Shown: positions 12,633-23,584, counted from the first letter of the stretch. The stretch: DNA of 64,000 nucleotides from an uncultured SAR86 cluster bacterium (GCA_902595715.1 CACJRI010000007.1:1-64000); one strand, 5' to 3'. Program-made: numbers and translations. Notes: generated from the letters alone by a model not told the origin.

Positions 12633-13640
12633 CTATCCTTCTAAGTTTTCCGACCACTCACCTTTTGCTGCCAACATATTCATTTTGGCTCTGTGGCTGA
12701 AGGCCTCTTGCGCGGCTTGCTCATTTTCTTGTTTACCACTCCAAGTTTTGAGTGCAGCCTGTTGTAAAGCACGCCCATACGAAAAACTGAGCTTCCAAGG
12801 ATTGCCGCCAATTTTATTCATAGCATCTAAATGAGCTGTGGCGTCAATATCTGATTGTCCTCCAGAAAGAAATGTAACTCCTGGTAGATTACTAGGAACA
12901 TTTTCCAATAAACAATTGAGTGTCATTTCTGCAACTTGTTGGATTTCAGCTTGATCCGAACATTCATTTCCTGAGACCACCATATTGGGTTTTAAAATGG
13001 TTCCTTCCACCAAAACGCCTTTCTCTGCCAAAGATTCGAATAGAGTGCTCAAACATCTTTTTGTTGCGTCTTCGCAAGTTTCTATGGAATGACCACCATC
13101 CATCAAAACTTCAGGCTCGACAATTGGAACCATGTTATTTTCCTGAACTATTTTTGCATAATCGGCAAGAGCGTCCATGTTTGCTTTGATAGCCGCTTGG
13201 GAAGGCAGACCGTCAGCAATTTTTATAACTGCACGCCACTTGGTAAATTTAGCACCAAGATCAAAATATTCCGCACATCTCTCATTAAGTCCGTCTAAGC
13301 CTCCAGTGATATTTTCTTCAGGAGAAGAATCAAGCGGGCTGATTCCTTTGTCTACCTTAATGCCCGGCAATGCGCCTTGTTCAGAAATTACATCTTTTAA
13401 AGGAGTGCCGTCTTTTGCGTCTTGTCTCAAAGTCTCATCAAATAAAATAACTCCGCCAATATTATTTTTCATTCCATCTGCTCGAAAAAGCATCTCACGA
13501 TAATCCCTTCTGGAGTCCTCCGTGGACTCAGCATTTATTGTTGCAAATCTTTTCCCTATTGTTGGGGTACTCTCATCAGCAGCTAATATGCCCTTTCCAT
13601 CAGAAACAATATAAGTTGCAATTTCTTCCAGTGATTTCAT
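12633..13640 (-). CDS. fba: Fructose-bisphosphate aldolase, class I
   Basis: Schiff-base aldolase that interconverts fructose 1,6-bisphosphate with dihydroxyacetone phosphate and glyceraldehyde 3-phosphate. The 335-residue protein is of the eukaryote-like class I type. It shows GILAADESTPTIGKR near the N-terminus, the catalytic Lys in GTILKPNMV, and the downstream TFLSGGQSD motif. It is not the zinc-dependent class II enzyme commonest in Gammaproteobacteria. It lies 4 bases downstream of pgk, and with tkt forms a minus-strand carbon-metabolism operon. Confidence 0.94.
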   Translation of the reverse strand: MKSLEEIATYIVSDGKGILAADESTPTIGKRFATINAESTEDSRRDYREMLFRADGMKNNIGGVILFDETLRQDAKDGTPLKDVISEQGALPGIKVDKGISPLDSSPEENITGGLDGLNERCAEYFDLGAKFTKWRAVIKIADGLPSQAAIKANMDALADYAKIVQENNMVPIVEPEVLMDGGHSIETCEDATKRCLSTLFESLAEKGVLVEGTILKPNMVVSGNECSDQAEIQQVAEMTLNCLLENVPSNLPGVTFLSGGQSDIDATAHLDAMNKIGGNPWKLSFSYGRALQQAALKTWSGKQENEQAAQEAFSHRAKMNMLAAKGEWSENLEG

Positions 13641-13644
13641 ATTT

Positions 13645-14805
13645 CTATCCTTTATTTTTAGTTATTATCTTATCTATGCAAGGTAAGGATTTATTTTCTA
13701 TATATTCTAAGAAAGCTCCTCCCGCAGTGGAAGCATAATCTACAGAATCCATTAAATTAATATTCGCAAAAGAGGTGATGGTCTCCCCGCCACCAATAAT
13801 GCTATAGGCTTTAGATTCAGACATAATTTTTGCTACCTCGGAAGTCCCTTCAGAAAATCTTGGATCTTCAAATTTACCCAAAGGACCATTCCAAAAAACA
13901 GTTTTAGCGGAGTTAATATGTTTTTGAAAATACTCTAGAGATTTTTTACCTACATCGCAGATAGCTTCATGACTGGCTATATCGTCAATATGCTTTTCAA
14001 GAACGGAATCGTTAGATGTATCTAAAACAACGACATTTTCTGGCAATACAATCTTCTCATTACCAACTAATTTTTCTGCTACATCTAAATAATCTTCTTC
14101 AAATAAAGATTCTCCAATGTTTTTTCCCATTGCCATATAGCAAGTATTTGCCAAAGCGCCGCTTATAATTAATTTATCCACATATGATGTAAGCGAATCA
14201 ATGACATTAATTTTGGTTGAGATCTTTGAGCCACCAATAATCCCAATTAGAGGTTTTTGTGGGTTCACCAAAATCTTTTTCAAAGCCTCCAGTTCATCTT
14301 CAACCAAAAAGCCAACGCCTGCTTCGGCTACTGAGTCAATTACGCCAAAGGTAGATGCTTGCTTACGATGTGCAGTACCAAAAGCATCCATGATGTAAAC
14401 ATCTCCATAATTACCAAGTTTTTTTGAAAGATCTCCAGAATTTTCTTTTTCTCCTTGAAAAAACCTTATGTTTTCCAACATGATAATTTTTTTATCTTGC
14501 TCTAAACCATCTAAAGAATCAGCTATTGGAACAGGAATGTTTAATAATTGAGAGAGTCTTTTTGCTATTGGTTTAATCGAAAATTCAGGCTGAACTTCTC
14601 CCGATTCTAGAGGTCTTCCACGATGCGTTATGATCCTGAGAGATTTTGCTTTTTCCAATAAGTGTTTAATGGTCGGTAAAGCTCTGACCATTCTTTCGTC
14701 GTTAAGAACTTCTTCATCTCTGATTGGAATATTGAAATCTACTCTCAGAAGAACTCTTTTTCCCTCAAAATCAAAAGAGGATAGTTTTGAATTTGTTAAA
14801 TCCAC
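13645..14805 (-). CDS. pgk: Phosphoglycerate kinase
   Basis: Glycolytic and gluconeogenic kinase that transfers phosphate between 1,3-bisphosphoglycerate and ADP. The 386-residue protein has the N-domain substrate motif LLRVDFNIPI and the basic-patch segment ITHRGRP. It also has GGSKISTKI at the ADP-site hinge and the C-terminal GGGETITSF loop. Length is normal. It is packed between tkt (directly adjacent) and fba, which implies one transcript. Confidence 0.97.
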   Translation of the reverse strand: MDLTNSKLSSFDFEGKRVLLRVDFNIPIRDEEVLNDERMVRALPTIKHLLEKAKSLRIITHRGRPLESGEVQPEFSIKPIAKRLSQLLNIPVPIADSLDGLEQDKKIIMLENIRFFQGEKENSGDLSKKLGNYGDVYIMDAFGTAHRKQASTFGVIDSVAEAGVGFLVEDELEALKKILVNPQKPLIGIIGGSKISTKINVIDSLTSYVDKLIISGALANTCYMAMGKNIGESLFEEDYLDVAEKLVGNEKIVLPENVVVLDTSNDSVLEKHIDDIASHEAICDVGKKSLEYFQKHINSAKTVFWNGPLGKFEDPRFSEGTSEVAKIMSESKAYSIIGGGETITSFANINLMDSVDYASTAGGAFLEYIENKSLPCIDKIITKNKG

Positions 14806-16779
14806 TTAAATTGTTTTATTTATTTGCTCGATTATATTTTCAACTGTAAAACCAAAGTGGTTCATCAAATCATCTATTGGAGCGGATTCGCCAAATTTGT
14901 CGATACCGACTACTTGATCATCTCCTTCACAATATTTCTTCCAAAAATCGCTTTGCCCTGCTTCTATGAAAATTTTTGGCAAGTCGCCCAAAGTTTCTCT
15001 TTGATATTCTACTGATTGTTCATCAAATATTTCAGTACATGGCATTGAGACAACTCTTGATGGAATTTTTTGCTCATTGAGCTGATCTCGAACTTTCATG
15101 GCTAACCCCACTTCTGAACCTGAAGCAACCAATGTTATTTCGGGATTTTGGTCTGAAGCAAGTTCGTATCCGCCTAAAAAAATTGAGTCGTTCGTTTTTC
15201 TTTTCTGAGCATCCAATGATTGTCTGGATAATATCAATGCTGAAGGTGCAACTTTTGACTCCAGCGCAAATTTCCACGCGCAAGCAGTTTCAACCCCATC
15301 ACAAGGTCGCCAAGTGTAAATACCGGGAGTAATTCTCAGCATTGAAATATGTTCCACTGGTTGATGAGTTGGACCATCTTCACCAACTCCGATGGAGTCA
15401 TGCGTGTAGACATAAATTACCGGCAATTTCATTAAGGCAGACATCCTTACGGCATTTCGAGCGTAATCTAAAAAAGTAAGAAAAGTTCCTGCATAAGGTC
15501 TAATGCCGCCATGCAAGATCATGCCGTTCATGATTGCCGACATACCAAATTCTCGAACACCATAATTTAAGTAATTACCTGAACCATCTTCAGCAAGATG
15601 AGAGGTTCCCTTCCATTCGGTATTGTTTGAAGGAGAAAGATCTGCTGATCCGCCTATCAGCTCTGGCATGATTGGGCCAATAGCATCCAAACACATACCA
15701 GAACACTTTCTGCTGGCATAAGAATTTTCATCTTTAGAAAAATTATTGATTAGATTTTCGATGATAGATTCAAAATTACTGGGCAAGCTTCCGGTGATTA
15801 ATCTATGTAGCTCTTTGGAATCTTCAGGATGGTTTTTTTCAAAGTCAGAAAGAATCTCTTGCCATTTTTCTTCACTCTCTTGTCCCTGTTTTTTGTGATC
15901 CCAAGCCTCATAAATTTCATCAGGAATTTCAAAAGGCTCATACTGCCATTGAATGTTTTCTCTAGTAAGTTTTATTTCTTCTTCGCCGAGGGCTGCGCCA
16001 TGCGCATCTGCTGAACCTGATTTATTCGGAGATCCCTTCCCAATTTCTGTTTTACAACAAATTAGTGTTGGAAGATCAGATGATTTTGCATTTTCCAAGG
16101 CTTTATCTATGCTTTGAAAATCATGCCCATCGACATCTGCTATAACATTCCAACCATAACTTTTGAATCTCTCTGGCGTATTGTCTGTAAACCAACCTTC
16201 AACTTTGCCATCAATACTAATTTTATTGTCATCGTATAAGACAATTAATTTGTTCAGTTTATGAGTACCAGCTAAAGAACAAACCTCGTGTGAAATACCT
16301 TCCATTAAGCAACCATCACCACAAAAAACGTAAGTGTAATGATCGATTATTGGACAATCTTTTTTGTTGAATCTCTTTGCAAGAATTTTTTCTGCCATTG
16401 CCATACCAACTGCGTTAGCTATGCCTTGTCCAAGGGGACCGGTCGTTGTTTCTACTCCGGGAGTCACGTCACATTCCGGATGTCCGGGTGTTTTTGAACC
16501 CAGTTGACGGAAATTTTTCAATTCATCCATAGAAAGGTCATAACCTGTCAAATGAAGGAGCGAATAAAGCAGCATGGAACCATGTCCGTTGGATAAAACA
16601 AACCTATCTCTATCAAACCAATCAGGATTTGAGGGATTATATTTAAGATGTTTGCTCCACAAAACTTGCGCGATGTCTGCCATTCCCATAGGCATGCCAG
16701 GATGACCGCATCCTGCTCTTTGCACTGCGTCCATAGATAGAGCTCTTATAGCGTTGGCTAGGTTTTGTTGATCAGTCAT
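14806..16779 (-). CDS. tkt: Transketolase
   Basis: Thiamine-diphosphate enzyme of the non-oxidative pentose phosphate pathway. The 657-residue protein has the three expected domains. An N-terminal TPP domain carries [19 protein letters not shown] and the GDGCLMEG...DDNKISIDG metal site. A central pyrimidine-binding domain has [14 protein letters not shown] and [18 protein letters not shown]-terminal domain follows. It is first in the tkt-pgk-fba operon and divergent from metK across a 69-base gap. Confidence 0.97.
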   Translation of the reverse strand: MTDQQNLANAIRALSMDAVQRAGCGHPGMPMGMADIAQVLWSKHLKYNPSNPDWFDRDRFVLSNGHGSMLLYSLLHLTGYDLSMDELKNFRQLGSKTPGHPECDVTPGVETTTGPLGQGIANAVGMAMAEKILAKRFNKKDCPIIDHYTYVFCGDGCLMEGISHEVCSLAGTHKLNKLIVLYDDNKISIDGKVEGWFTDNTPERFKSYGWNVIADVDGHDFQSIDKALENAKSSDLPTLICCKTEIGKGSPNKSGSADAHGAALGEEEIKLTRENIQWQYEPFEIPDEIYEAWDHKKQGQESEEKWQEILSDFEKNHPEDSKELHRLITGSLPSNFESIIENLINNFSKDENSYASRKCSGMCLDAIGPIMPELIGGSADLSPSNNTEWKGTSHLAEDGSGNYLNYGVREFGMSAIMNGMILHGGIRPYAGTFLTFLDYARNAVRMSALMKLPVIYVYTHDSIGVGEDGPTHQPVEHISMLRITPGIYTWRPCDGVETACAWKFALESKVAPSALILSRQSLDAQKRKTNDSIFLGGYELASDQNPEITLVASGSEVGLAMKVRDQLNEQKIPSRVVSMPCTEIFDEQSVEYQRETLGDLPKIFIEAGQSDFWKKYCEGDDQVVGIDKFGESAPIDDLMNHFGFTVENIIEQINKTI

Positions 16780-16796
16780 GAAATTAGAATGCTATT

Positions 16797-16828
16797 TTCT
16801 ACTATTTCATGGTTAGTTCATAGTAGAA
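16797..16828. repeat. 9-bp inverted repeat in the tkt/metK divergent promoter region
   Basis: TTCTACTAT (16797-16805) and ATAGTAGAA (16820-16828) are perfect inverted copies around a 14-base loop. The second arm ends 20 bases before the metK ATG. In RNA this would be a hairpin in the metK leader; in DNA it could be an operator shared by tkt and metK. I cannot match it to a known SAM-riboswitch class by eye. Function is unknown. Confidence 0.45.
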
Positions 16829-16848
16829 TTGCGGACTTTATTAGTGTC

Positions 16849-18003
16849 ATGTCTGAATATAAAACTTTCACCTCCGAATCTGTATCCGAAGGTCATCCCG
16901 ATAAAATGTGTGATCAAATTTCCGATGCAATTTTGGATGCATATCTTAAGGAAGATCCAAATGCCAGAGTAGCTTGTGAAACTTTAGTTAAAACGGATTT
17001 GGTTGTGATTGCGGGAGAAATAACCTCCTTCGCTCAACCTAACTTAGAAAAAGTAATTAGAGGAGTAATCAATGAAATTGGTTATGACAATGACGACTTA
17101 GGATTCAATGGCAATACAGTTGAAATAATTAATGCCATTGGACAGCAGTCAGTGGATATTGCTGCAGGAGTCGATGAAGGTACCGGCACCGACTTGGATC
17201 AAGGTGCTGGCGACCAAGGTTTGATGTTTGGTTACGCAACCAATGAAACTAATGTCCTGATGCCCGCACCAATTCACTATTCCCATCTACTTGTTAAAAA
17301 GCAGTCTGAAGTTAGAAAAAATGGAAAATTAAATTGGCTAAGACCGGATGCTAAAAGCCAGTTGAGTTTTTTATACGATGATCAAGGGAATCCAGCTAGT
17401 GTTTCGGCAATTGTCTTATCAACTCAGCATGATCCAGATATAGATACAAAAATCATTGAAGAAGGAGTTATGGAAGAAATTATAAAGCCTGTCATTCCAG
17501 AAGCATGGCTTAATAAAGATACAAAAATTTTTATAAACCCTACAGGAAGTTTCGTTATAGGAGGTCCAGTCGGAGATTGCGGCTTAACTGGAAGAAAAAT
17601 AATTGTAGATACTTACGGTGGTATGGCTAGACACGGTGGCGGTGCTTTTTCTGGCAAAGACCCTTCGAAAGTTGATCGATCTGCTGCTTATGCTGGAAGA
17701 TATGTGGCTAAAAATATTGTTGCCGCAGGCCTTGCAGATAAGTGTGAGATTCAAGTTTCTTATGCTATTGGAGTAGCTGAACCGACATCCATCAGCATCA
17801 ACACTTTCGATACAAATAAGATAGAAGAGGCAAAAATTATTGAGTTGGTAGAAAAGAATTTTGAACTAAAACCTAAAAAACTTATCGAAATGTTAGATCT
17901 TAAAAAGCCTATCTACCAATTGACTGCTTCGTATGGTCATTTTGGAAGAGAAGAAGAAAGTTTTTCTTGGGAATCAACTGATAAAATAGAACAACTTAAA
18001 TAA
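16849..18003 (+). CDS. metK: S-adenosylmethionine synthetase
   Basis: Makes S-adenosylmethionine from methionine and ATP. The 384-residue protein has normal length. The start at 16849 gives [22 protein letters not shown]; upstream in-frame codons exist from 16765 but would add non-conserved residues and run through the promoter region. Signature segments are [15 protein letters not shown], the P-loop-like [19 protein letters not shown], and [20 protein letters not shown]. The next gene, ahcY, starts 3 bases after the stop, so synthesis of SAM and recycling of its product are coupled. Confidence 0.97.
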   Translation: MSEYKTFTSESVSEGHPDKMCDQISDAILDAYLKEDPNARVACETLVKTDLVVIAGEITSFAQPNLEKVIRGVINEIGYDNDDLGFNGNTVEIINAIGQQSVDIAAGVDEGTGTDLDQGAGDQGLMFGYATNETNVLMPAPIHYSHLLVKKQSEVRKNGKLNWLRPDAKSQLSFLYDDQGNPASVSAIVLSTQHDPDIDTKIIEEGVMEEIIKPVIPEAWLNKDTKIFINPTGSFVIGGPVGDCGLTGRKIIVDTYGGMARHGGGAFSGKDPSKVDRSAAYAGRYVAKNIVAAGLADKCEIQVSYAIGVAEPTSISINTFDTNKIEEAKIIELVEKNFELKPKKLIEMLDLKKPIYQLTASYGHFGREEESFSWESTDKIEQLK

Positions 18004-18005
18004 TT

Positions 18006-19382
18006 ATGGAATTCAAAGACTATAAAGTAAAAGATATCTCTCTTGCAGAGTTTGGAAGGAAAGAAATAGAGCTGGCTGAATCTGAAATGCCTGCATTGAT
18101 TAAACTCAGAGAAAGATATGGCAAGGATAAGCCTTTGCAGGGAGCAAAGATTATGGGTTGCATTCATATGACTATCCAAACTGCAGTGCTTATAGAAACT
18201 TTAGTGGAATTAGGAGCGTCTGTGAGATGGTCGTCTTGTAATATTTTTTCTACCCAAGATCATGCTGCGGCTGCAATCGCACAAAAAGGCATTCCTGTTT
18301 TTGCTTGGAAAGGTATGAATGAAGAAGAGTTTGATTGGTGTATAGAACAAACCATTCTGTCCGATGGCAAACCATGGGATGCAAATATGATTTTGGATGA
18401 TGGTGGTGATTTGACTGCTATGGTGCATGAAAAGTACCCAGAAATGTTGGAAAAAATAAATGGTATTTCCGAAGAAACGACAACCGGAGTTTTGAGACTA
18501 TATGAAATGTTAGAAAAAGGGACACTTAAAGTACCTGCAATTAATGTTAACGACTCGGTAACAAAATCTAAAAACGATAACAAGTATGGATGCAGACATA
18601 GCTTGAACGATGCTATTAAACGTGGCACAGATATGTTGCTTTCTGGAAGGAAAGCCCTGGTGTTTGGTTATGGTGATGTAGGCAAGGGCTCTGCAATGAG
18701 TCTTAGACAAGAAGGAATGGTAGTTAAAATTACCGAAATCGATCCTATTTGTGCTATGCAAGCCTGTATGGATGGTTACGAAGTTGTTTCGCCATATATA
18801 AATGGTGAAAATTTAAACAATGATGAATCAATCAATAAAATGCTTCTAAGTGATATTGATCTTGTGGTGACCGCAACCGGTAACTTCAATGTTTGTGATA
18901 AACACATCTTGAATAATTTAAAGTCAGGAGCAATTGTCAGTAATATCGGACATTTTGATAATGAGATAGATACTCAGTACATGAGAGACGAATGGACTTG
19001 GGAAGAGATTAAGCCTCAAGTGCATAAGGTTTACAGAGGTCCCAAGGATAATAAAGATTATTTGCTTCTTTTGGCAGAAGGTAGATTGGTTAACCTTGGT
19101 AATGCAACCGGACACCCGTCAAGAATAATGGATGGCTCGTTTGCCAACCAAGTTCTTGCACAAATATTTTTGTACAAACAAGGTTTTGCCTCAATTAATG
19201 ATGAAACTACCAAGCAAGAAATGTTAAAAGTCCAAGTTCTACCTATGGAACTGGATGAAGAAGTTGCATCGTATATGGTAGAAGGTTTTGGAGGAGTCAT
19301 TACAAAGCTTACAAAGGATCAAGCTGACTACATAAATGTAGATGTTGATGGACCTTATAAACCTGATTACTATAAGTATTGA
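18006..19382 (+). CDS. ahcY: Adenosylhomocysteinase
   Basis: NAD-dependent hydrolase that splits S-adenosylhomocysteine to adenosine and homocysteine. The 458-residue protein has the catalytic-domain motifs [17 protein letters not shown] and DDGGDLT, the NAD-binding [10 protein letters not shown], and the diagnostic C-terminus with [21 protein letters not shown]-type residues ending in Lys-Tyr. It follows metK directly. Gammaproteobacteria such as E. coli use the MTAN/LuxS route instead, so the AhcY route is a real metabolic marker here. Confidence 0.97.
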   Translation: MEFKDYKVKDISLAEFGRKEIELAESEMPALIKLRERYGKDKPLQGAKIMGCIHMTIQTAVLIETLVELGASVRWSSCNIFSTQDHAAAAIAQKGIPVFAWKGMNEEEFDWCIEQTILSDGKPWDANMILDDGGDLTAMVHEKYPEMLEKINGISEETTTGVLRLYEMLEKGTLKVPAINVNDSVTKSKNDNKYGCRHSLNDAIKRGTDMLLSGRKALVFGYGDVGKGSAMSLRQEGMVVKITEIDPICAMQACMDGYEVVSPYINGENLNNDESINKMLLSDIDLVVTATGNFNVCDKHILNNLKSGAIVSNIGHFDNEIDTQYMRDEWTWEEIKPQVHKVYRGPKDNKDYLLLLAEGRLVNLGNATGHPSRIMDGSFANQVLAQIFLYKQGFASINDETTKQEMLKVQVLPMELDEEVASYMVEGFGGVITKLTKDQADYINVDVDGPYKPDYYKY

Positions 19383-20767
19383 TGTCAAAAAAAAATCCCT
19401 CGTGGGGAGGAAGATTTACCAAAAAACCTTCCCAAATTGCACAGAATTTTTCGTCCTCTGTTGATGTAGATCAAGCCCTCTATAATCAAGACATTCAAGG
19501 TTCGATTGCTTATGCAGAAGCGCTGATGGAAGCCAAAGTGCTGTCCAAAAATGAATGCAATAAAATTAAGACTGGTCTTAAAAAAATTAAGAAGAAAATC
19601 GAAGCTGGCAATTTTAATTGGAATCCAGCTTTGGAAGATGTTCACATGAATATTGAAGCCGCGCTTGAAAAAGAAATCGGAGTGACTGCAAAAAAACTTC
19701 ACACCGGAAGATCCAGGAACGATCAAGTCGTGACTGATTTTAAATTGTTTCTCTTGGAAAGAAGTATTGAAATTGAATCTTTGTTAAGAAATTTAATGAA
19801 AAACTTAGTTGTTAGAGCAGAGGGAGAGTTAGAAACTCTTATGCCGGGTTTTACCCATCTGCAAAATGCTCAGCCGGTAAGTTTGGCGCACTATCTCTTA
19901 TCTTGGTACGAAATGATGAAACGAGATTTGGAAAGAGTTTCAGCAACTAAAAAGGAACTCAAGGTAAGTCCTTTAGGTTCAGGTGCCCTATCCGGTAATA
20001 GGTTTAAATTGGATAGACAAAAACTAGCTAAGTCTTTGGGATTCGATTCAGTTACCAGAAATTCCATTGATGCTGTATCCGATAGAGATTTTGCTTTAGA
20101 AGTTGCTTTCAATATAAGTGTCATGGCTATTCATTTTTCAAGAATATGTGAAGAACTGATCATTTGGTCTTCTTCGCAATTTAATTATGCTCAATTGCCT
20201 GAAGAATTATGTACGGGTTCTTCGATTATGCCGCAGAAGAAAAATCCAGATATGGCTGAGTTAGTCAGAGGAGGTTCTGCTAAAACAGTTGGTAATTTAA
20301 TGACCTTGTTAAGCCTAATGAAGAATCAGCCTCTGGCTTACAACAGAGACAACCAAGAGGATAAAGCACCTTTAATCAATTCGATAGAATATGCCACAGA
20401 AGCATTGAGCATCATGATCGAGATTATCAAAGGCGTATCTTTTAATAATGATCAAATGCTTGCTGATGTCTATGATGATTTCTTAACTGCAACAGATCTT
20501 GCCGAATATTTGGTCATCAAAGGAGTACCATTTAGAGAGGCCCATGAAATTACTGGAACTGCAGTGAAATACGCTGAAGACAATGATCTCTTACTATTTG
20601 AAATGTCGCTTGATGAATTTAAGAAAATTTCAAAGAAGATTTCCCAAGACGTTTTTAATTACATAGACCCTAGCGACTCTATCCAAGCAAAAACCTCAAT
20701 TGGGGGCACTGCTTTGCAACAAATAAAAAAAGAAATTAAAAGAGCAAAAGACTATTTAAAGAAATGA
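19379..20767 (+). CDS. argH: Argininosuccinate lyase
   Basis: Last enzyme of arginine synthesis, splitting argininosuccinate to arginine and fumarate. The 462-residue protein has the family start WGGRF, the [10 protein letters not shown] motif, TPGFTHLQ-like [18 protein letters not shown], and the fumarase-superfamily signature [12 protein letters not shown]. Two consecutive ATG codons (19379 and 19382) are possible starts; the first overlaps the ahcY stop. The stop overlaps the lptM start (ATGA). Confidence 0.97.
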   Translation: MMSKKNPSWGGRFTKKPSQIAQNFSSSVDVDQALYNQDIQGSIAYAEALMEAKVLSKNECNKIKTGLKKIKKKIEAGNFNWNPALEDVHMNIEAALEKEIGVTAKKLHTGRSRNDQVVTDFKLFLLERSIEIESLLRNLMKNLVVRAEGELETLMPGFTHLQNAQPVSLAHYLLSWYEMMKRDLERVSATKKELKVSPLGSGALSGNRFKLDRQKLAKSLGFDSVTRNSIDAVSDRDFALEVAFNISVMAIHFSRICEELIIWSSSQFNYAQLPEELCTGSSIMPQKKNPDMAELVRGGSAKTVGNLMTLLSLMKNQPLAYNRDNQEDKAPLINSIEYATEALSIMIEIIKGVSFNNDQMLADVYDDFLTATDLAEYLVIKGVPFREAHEITGTAVKYAEDNDLLLFEMSLDEFKKISKKISQDVFNYIDPSDSIQAKTSIGGTALQQIKKEIKRAKDYLKK

Positions 20768-20883
20768 AAATTTTTTTACTTGGGTTATGTCTAATCAGTT
20801 TCGGCTTTCTAAGCTCGTGTGGCATAAAAGGTCCTTTATATCTGCCTGAAGATGAAGAAATCAATGAATTTAAAACATTTTAA
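20764..20883 (+). CDS. lptM: Small lipoprotein LptM (YifL-like)
   Basis: A 39-residue lipoprotein. The N-terminus is a signal peptide ([19 protein letters not shown]) with the lipobox ending at Cys19. The next residues, GIKGPLYLP, match the conserved CGLKGPLYFP of E. coli YifL, recently named LptM, which helps oxidative maturation of the LPS translocon protein LptD. The position next to lysA/dapF-yigA-xerC-yigB also matches E. coli. It overlaps argH by 4 bases and the lysA start by about 20 bases. The tail is shorter than in E. coli. Confidence 0.88.
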   Translation: MKIFLLGLCLISFGFLSSCGIKGPLYLPEDEEINEFKTF

Positions 20884-22084
20884 TTTTAACGAAGGTGTCT
20901 TACATTCGGAAGACACTAACTTGCTTGAGCTAAGTGATAGCTTAGAAACACCTTTTTATGTTTATTCTGCAGAAACAATAAGAGAAAATTGTCGATCTTA
21001 TAAAGCTGGCTTATCTTCTTCGGACCTTGCCTGTTATGCCGTAAAGGCTAACAGTAATCTAAGTATTTTGTCTTTAATTAAAGATGAAGGTTTGGGCTTT
21101 GACGTAGTATCTGGTGGAGAATTAAAAAGAGTTTTAAAAATCGGTGCAGATCCAAAGAAGATTGTTTTTTCTGGAGTTGGTAAAAGCAAAGAGGAATTAA
21201 AACTTGCTTGCGATCATGAAATATTTTCCATCAACGTAGAGTCTGAATATGAATTGGAACTGCTTGAACAACTAAATAAGACGCCAAGAATCTCATTTAG
21301 AATAAATCCGGATATTGCTGCAGAATCTCATCCTTATATTGAAACTGGCAAGGCCGATTGCAAATTTGGTATTTCCGAAGAAGAAGCTCTTACTTTGGCA
21401 AAGAAGTATGGAACCGAAAAAATAAACTTAGTTGGTGTTTCAGCCCATATTGGATCCCAAATAACTAATACGGATTTACTTGTTGAAGCTTACGAAAAAC
21501 TTGAAAATTTAGCAGACCAATTGGTCTCGTTGGGATTTGAAATAGATCACATAGATGTTGGTGGTGGTTTAGCAATCGACTATGAATTGGAAAAAAACTT
21601 TTCACCTGACGAACTGATAAAAAAACTAAAAAAGTTTTCTTCAAAATACGACTTAACTTTAGAACCAGGACGTTCCATTGTTGCGCAATCGGGTGTTTTG
21701 ATAACCAAAGTATTGGGCATCAAAGAGAATGGCAGTCAAAAGTTTCTCATTGTTGATGCCGGTATGAATGATTTGATGAGGCCATCGCTGTATAGCGCAA
21801 GGCACAAAATAGAAAATTTAGTGGAGTCTTCTGAGAAGAAGGATCTTTATTCTGTAGTTGGGCCCGTCTGTGAGACTGCCGATAGTTTTGGCTCAGATTT
21901 CGAAGTCAGTGCAAATGCTGGAGATTATTTAGTTGTATATTCAGCAGGAGCCTACGGTTCAAGTATGGGCTCTAATTACAATACTCGACTTAAGCCTGCT
22001 GAAATTTTAGTTGATCAAAAAAGTCATAAGGTCATCAGAAGAGCAGAAACCTTTGATGACCTCATAAAAGAAGAGGAACTTTAA
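20864..22084 (+). CDS. lysA: Diaminopimelate decarboxylase
   Basis: PLP enzyme catalysing the last step of lysine synthesis. The roughly 406-residue protein has the PLP lysine in CYAVKANSNL and the SGGELKR-type region. It also has GSQITNTD after HIG, GGGLAIDYE, EPGRSIVA, and the catalytic Cys segment GPVCETADSF, all typical of LysA. I prefer the ATG at 20864 (MNLKHFNFNEG); an in-frame ATG at 20852 adds four residues. It overlaps lptM upstream, and its last base is shared with the dapF start. The pair lysA-dapF handles both products of the diaminopimelate branch point. Confidence 0.96.
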   Translation: MNLKHFNFNEGVLHSEDTNLLELSDSLETPFYVYSAETIRENCRSYKAGLSSSDLACYAVKANSNLSILSLIKDEGLGFDVVSGGELKRVLKIGADPKKIVFSGVGKSKEELKLACDHEIFSINVESEYELELLEQLNKTPRISFRINPDIAAESHPYIETGKADCKFGISEEEALTLAKKYGTEKINLVGVSAHIGSQITNTDLLVEAYEKLENLADQLVSLGFEIDHIDVGGGLAIDYELEKNFSPDELIKKLKKFSSKYDLTLEPGRSIVAQSGVLITKVLGIKENGSQKFLIVDAGMNDLMRPSLYSARHKIENLVESSEKKDLYSVVGPVCETADSFGSDFEVSANAGDYLVVYSAGAYGSSMGSNYNTRLKPAEILVDQKSHKVIRRAETFDDLIKEEEL

Positions 22085-22899
22085 TGCCCTATATCCAGTT
22101 TATGGAGGCTTTAGGAAACAATTTCATTGTTGTAGATTCAGTAACACAGGATTTTTCTTTCTCTAAAAACAGCATCCCAAAGATTCTCGATGAGGAAGAT
22201 TTTCTTGAGTTTGATCAAATCCTAGTAATAGAGCCACCAGAAAAAGAAATTGCAGATTTTTCTGTAACAATCTTTAATCAAGATAGTAGTGAAGCCGAAA
22301 ACTGCGTCAACGGCATGAGGTGTGTTGCCAGATATTTATCCGATAGAAACATATCCGTTAGTGACACTGTAAAGTTACTCATAGGCACCAATCAAGTTAC
22401 TGTAAAGAAAAGTAAAAATGATTTCATTGTAGAAAATTTATTTTCACTTTCTCCTTCTGAAATTGGCCTAAATGAAAAGGAGCAGGTTTTTGAGATTGAA
22501 TTTGATGATAAAAAAGTTCCTTGTTTTGCAGTTTCGATAGGAAATCCACACGCCGTAATTTTTAATGATGAGTTGGCTTTGGATGTGCAAAAGTTTGGAA
22601 CATTTTTACAAGAAAGCAATTTTTTTAAAAATGGTGTTAACGTTGGCTTTATTCAAATGAAAAATACCCAGGAGATTAATTTAAGAGTTTTCGAAAGAGG
22701 TGTAGGTGAAACTCAAGCTTGCGGAAGTGGAGCTTGTGCAGCAGCTGTAGCATGTGCAATTCAAAAAGAATTAAATCAAGAGTTAAAAATTAACTTTCAT
22801 CAAGGTCAAGTATTCACTAGAGTGGATTTAGGTGATTCAAAAGTTCTGCTTCAAGGAAGCGCGGAATACCGAAAACAGGACGTTTTGTTAAATCTTTAA
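22084..22899 (+). CDS. dapF: Diaminopimelate epimerase
   Basis: Cofactor-free epimerase that turns LL- into meso-diaminopimelate for lysine and peptidoglycan. The 271-residue protein keeps both catalytic cysteines: C74 in AENCVNGMRC and C213 in ACGSGACAA. The first motif is unusual, since the family normally reads Cys-Gly-Asn-Gly and here the first Gly is Val (CVNG). Other motifs (GNNFIVVD, GNPHAVIF) are normal. Adjacent to lysA and yigA, as in E. coli. Confidence 0.95.
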   Translation: MPYIQFMEALGNNFIVVDSVTQDFSFSKNSIPKILDEEDFLEFDQILVIEPPEKEIADFSVTIFNQDSSEAENCVNGMRCVARYLSDRNISVSDTVKLLIGTNQVTVKKSKNDFIVENLFSLSPSEIGLNEKEQVFEIEFDDKKVPCFAVSIGNPHAVIFNDELALDVQKFGTFLQESNFFKNGVNVGFIQMKNTQEINLRVFERGVGETQACGSGACAAAVACAIQKELNQELKINFHQGQVFTRVDLGDSKVLLQGSAEYRKQDVLLNL

Positions 22900-22900
22900 A

Positions 22901-23584
22901 ATGAAACTTTTTAATAAATCTCTTAAACCCGAAGAAGTAATAAATTTCTTAAAAGAAAATCCTGATTTTTTTATAGATCATCCAGAAGCTATAGAACATC
23001 TTGAAATAAAACATGAATCGGGTGAAGCAATAAGCTTCATTGAAAAACAAGTTGAATTCATAAAATCCAAGAATTTAGCAACGAGCACGCAACTCAAAGA
23101 CTTTATTTTAAACGCAAAAGCAAATGAATTACTTTTTGGAAAGGTTAGAAAACTGATAAGCATTATTCTGAATGCCGAAGACTTAGAAAAATTATTGACA
23201 GCTACAGAAAGTTTTTTTACAAGCGAGCTTGGAACAGAAAAATGTAAATTATTGTTCTTTACTCAAGAAGAACTTTATCAAGTATCTGCAAAAAGAATCA
23301 TTGAGCCAGAAATAGCTACCAAGACTTTCTCTAATATTTTTAAAGAAGTCGATGTTTTTTTAGGAAAGCTTCCCAATGAAATTGCCTCCATAACTTTTGG
23401 TGCTCAAGCCGATATCAAGGAGGCAGTTATTGGTAAACTGCACTCAGAAAAGATTGCGGGAATATTAATTTTAGGTTCTTCAGAAGGTGGGAAATATACT
23501 CCAGAGCAGGATACATTGTTTCTAAGCTTTATAGTTGAAGTTTTGAGCCATCAAATAGATAGATTAATTGAAAACCGAGATTAG
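22901..23584 (+). CDS. DUF484 family protein (YigA-like)
   Basis: A 227-residue protein of the DUF484 family, which has a GAF-like fold. Visible marks are the N-terminal VINFLKENPDFFIDHPE segment, a coiled-coil stretch around 35-75, and the C-terminal AGILILGSSEGGKYTPEQDTLFLSFI, typical of the family. Biochemical function is not established. The gene sits between dapF and xerC exactly as yigA does in E. coli, and its 3' end overlaps the xerC start by 17 bases. Confidence 0.9.
   Translation: MKLFNKSLKPEEVINFLKENPDFFIDHPEAIEHLEIKHESGEAISFIEKQVEFIKSKNLATSTQLKDFILNAKANELLFGKVRKLISIILNAEDLEKLLTATESFFTSELGTEKCKLLFFTQEELYQVSAKRIIEPEIATKTFSNIFKEVDVFLGKLPNEIASITFGAQADIKEAVIGKLHSEKIAGILILGSSEGGKYTPEQDTLFLSFIVEVLSHQIDRLIENRD

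Noticed and set aside
13177-13503. Open frame of 108 codons antisense to fba
   Set aside because: It is a shadow of the aldolase gene; composition and lack of motifs argue against a real protein.
16765-16848. A longer metK start upstream in frame
   Set aside because: The extra 28 residues have no MetK similarity and would run through the divergent promoter and inverted repeat; the ATG at 16849 gives the conserved N-terminus.
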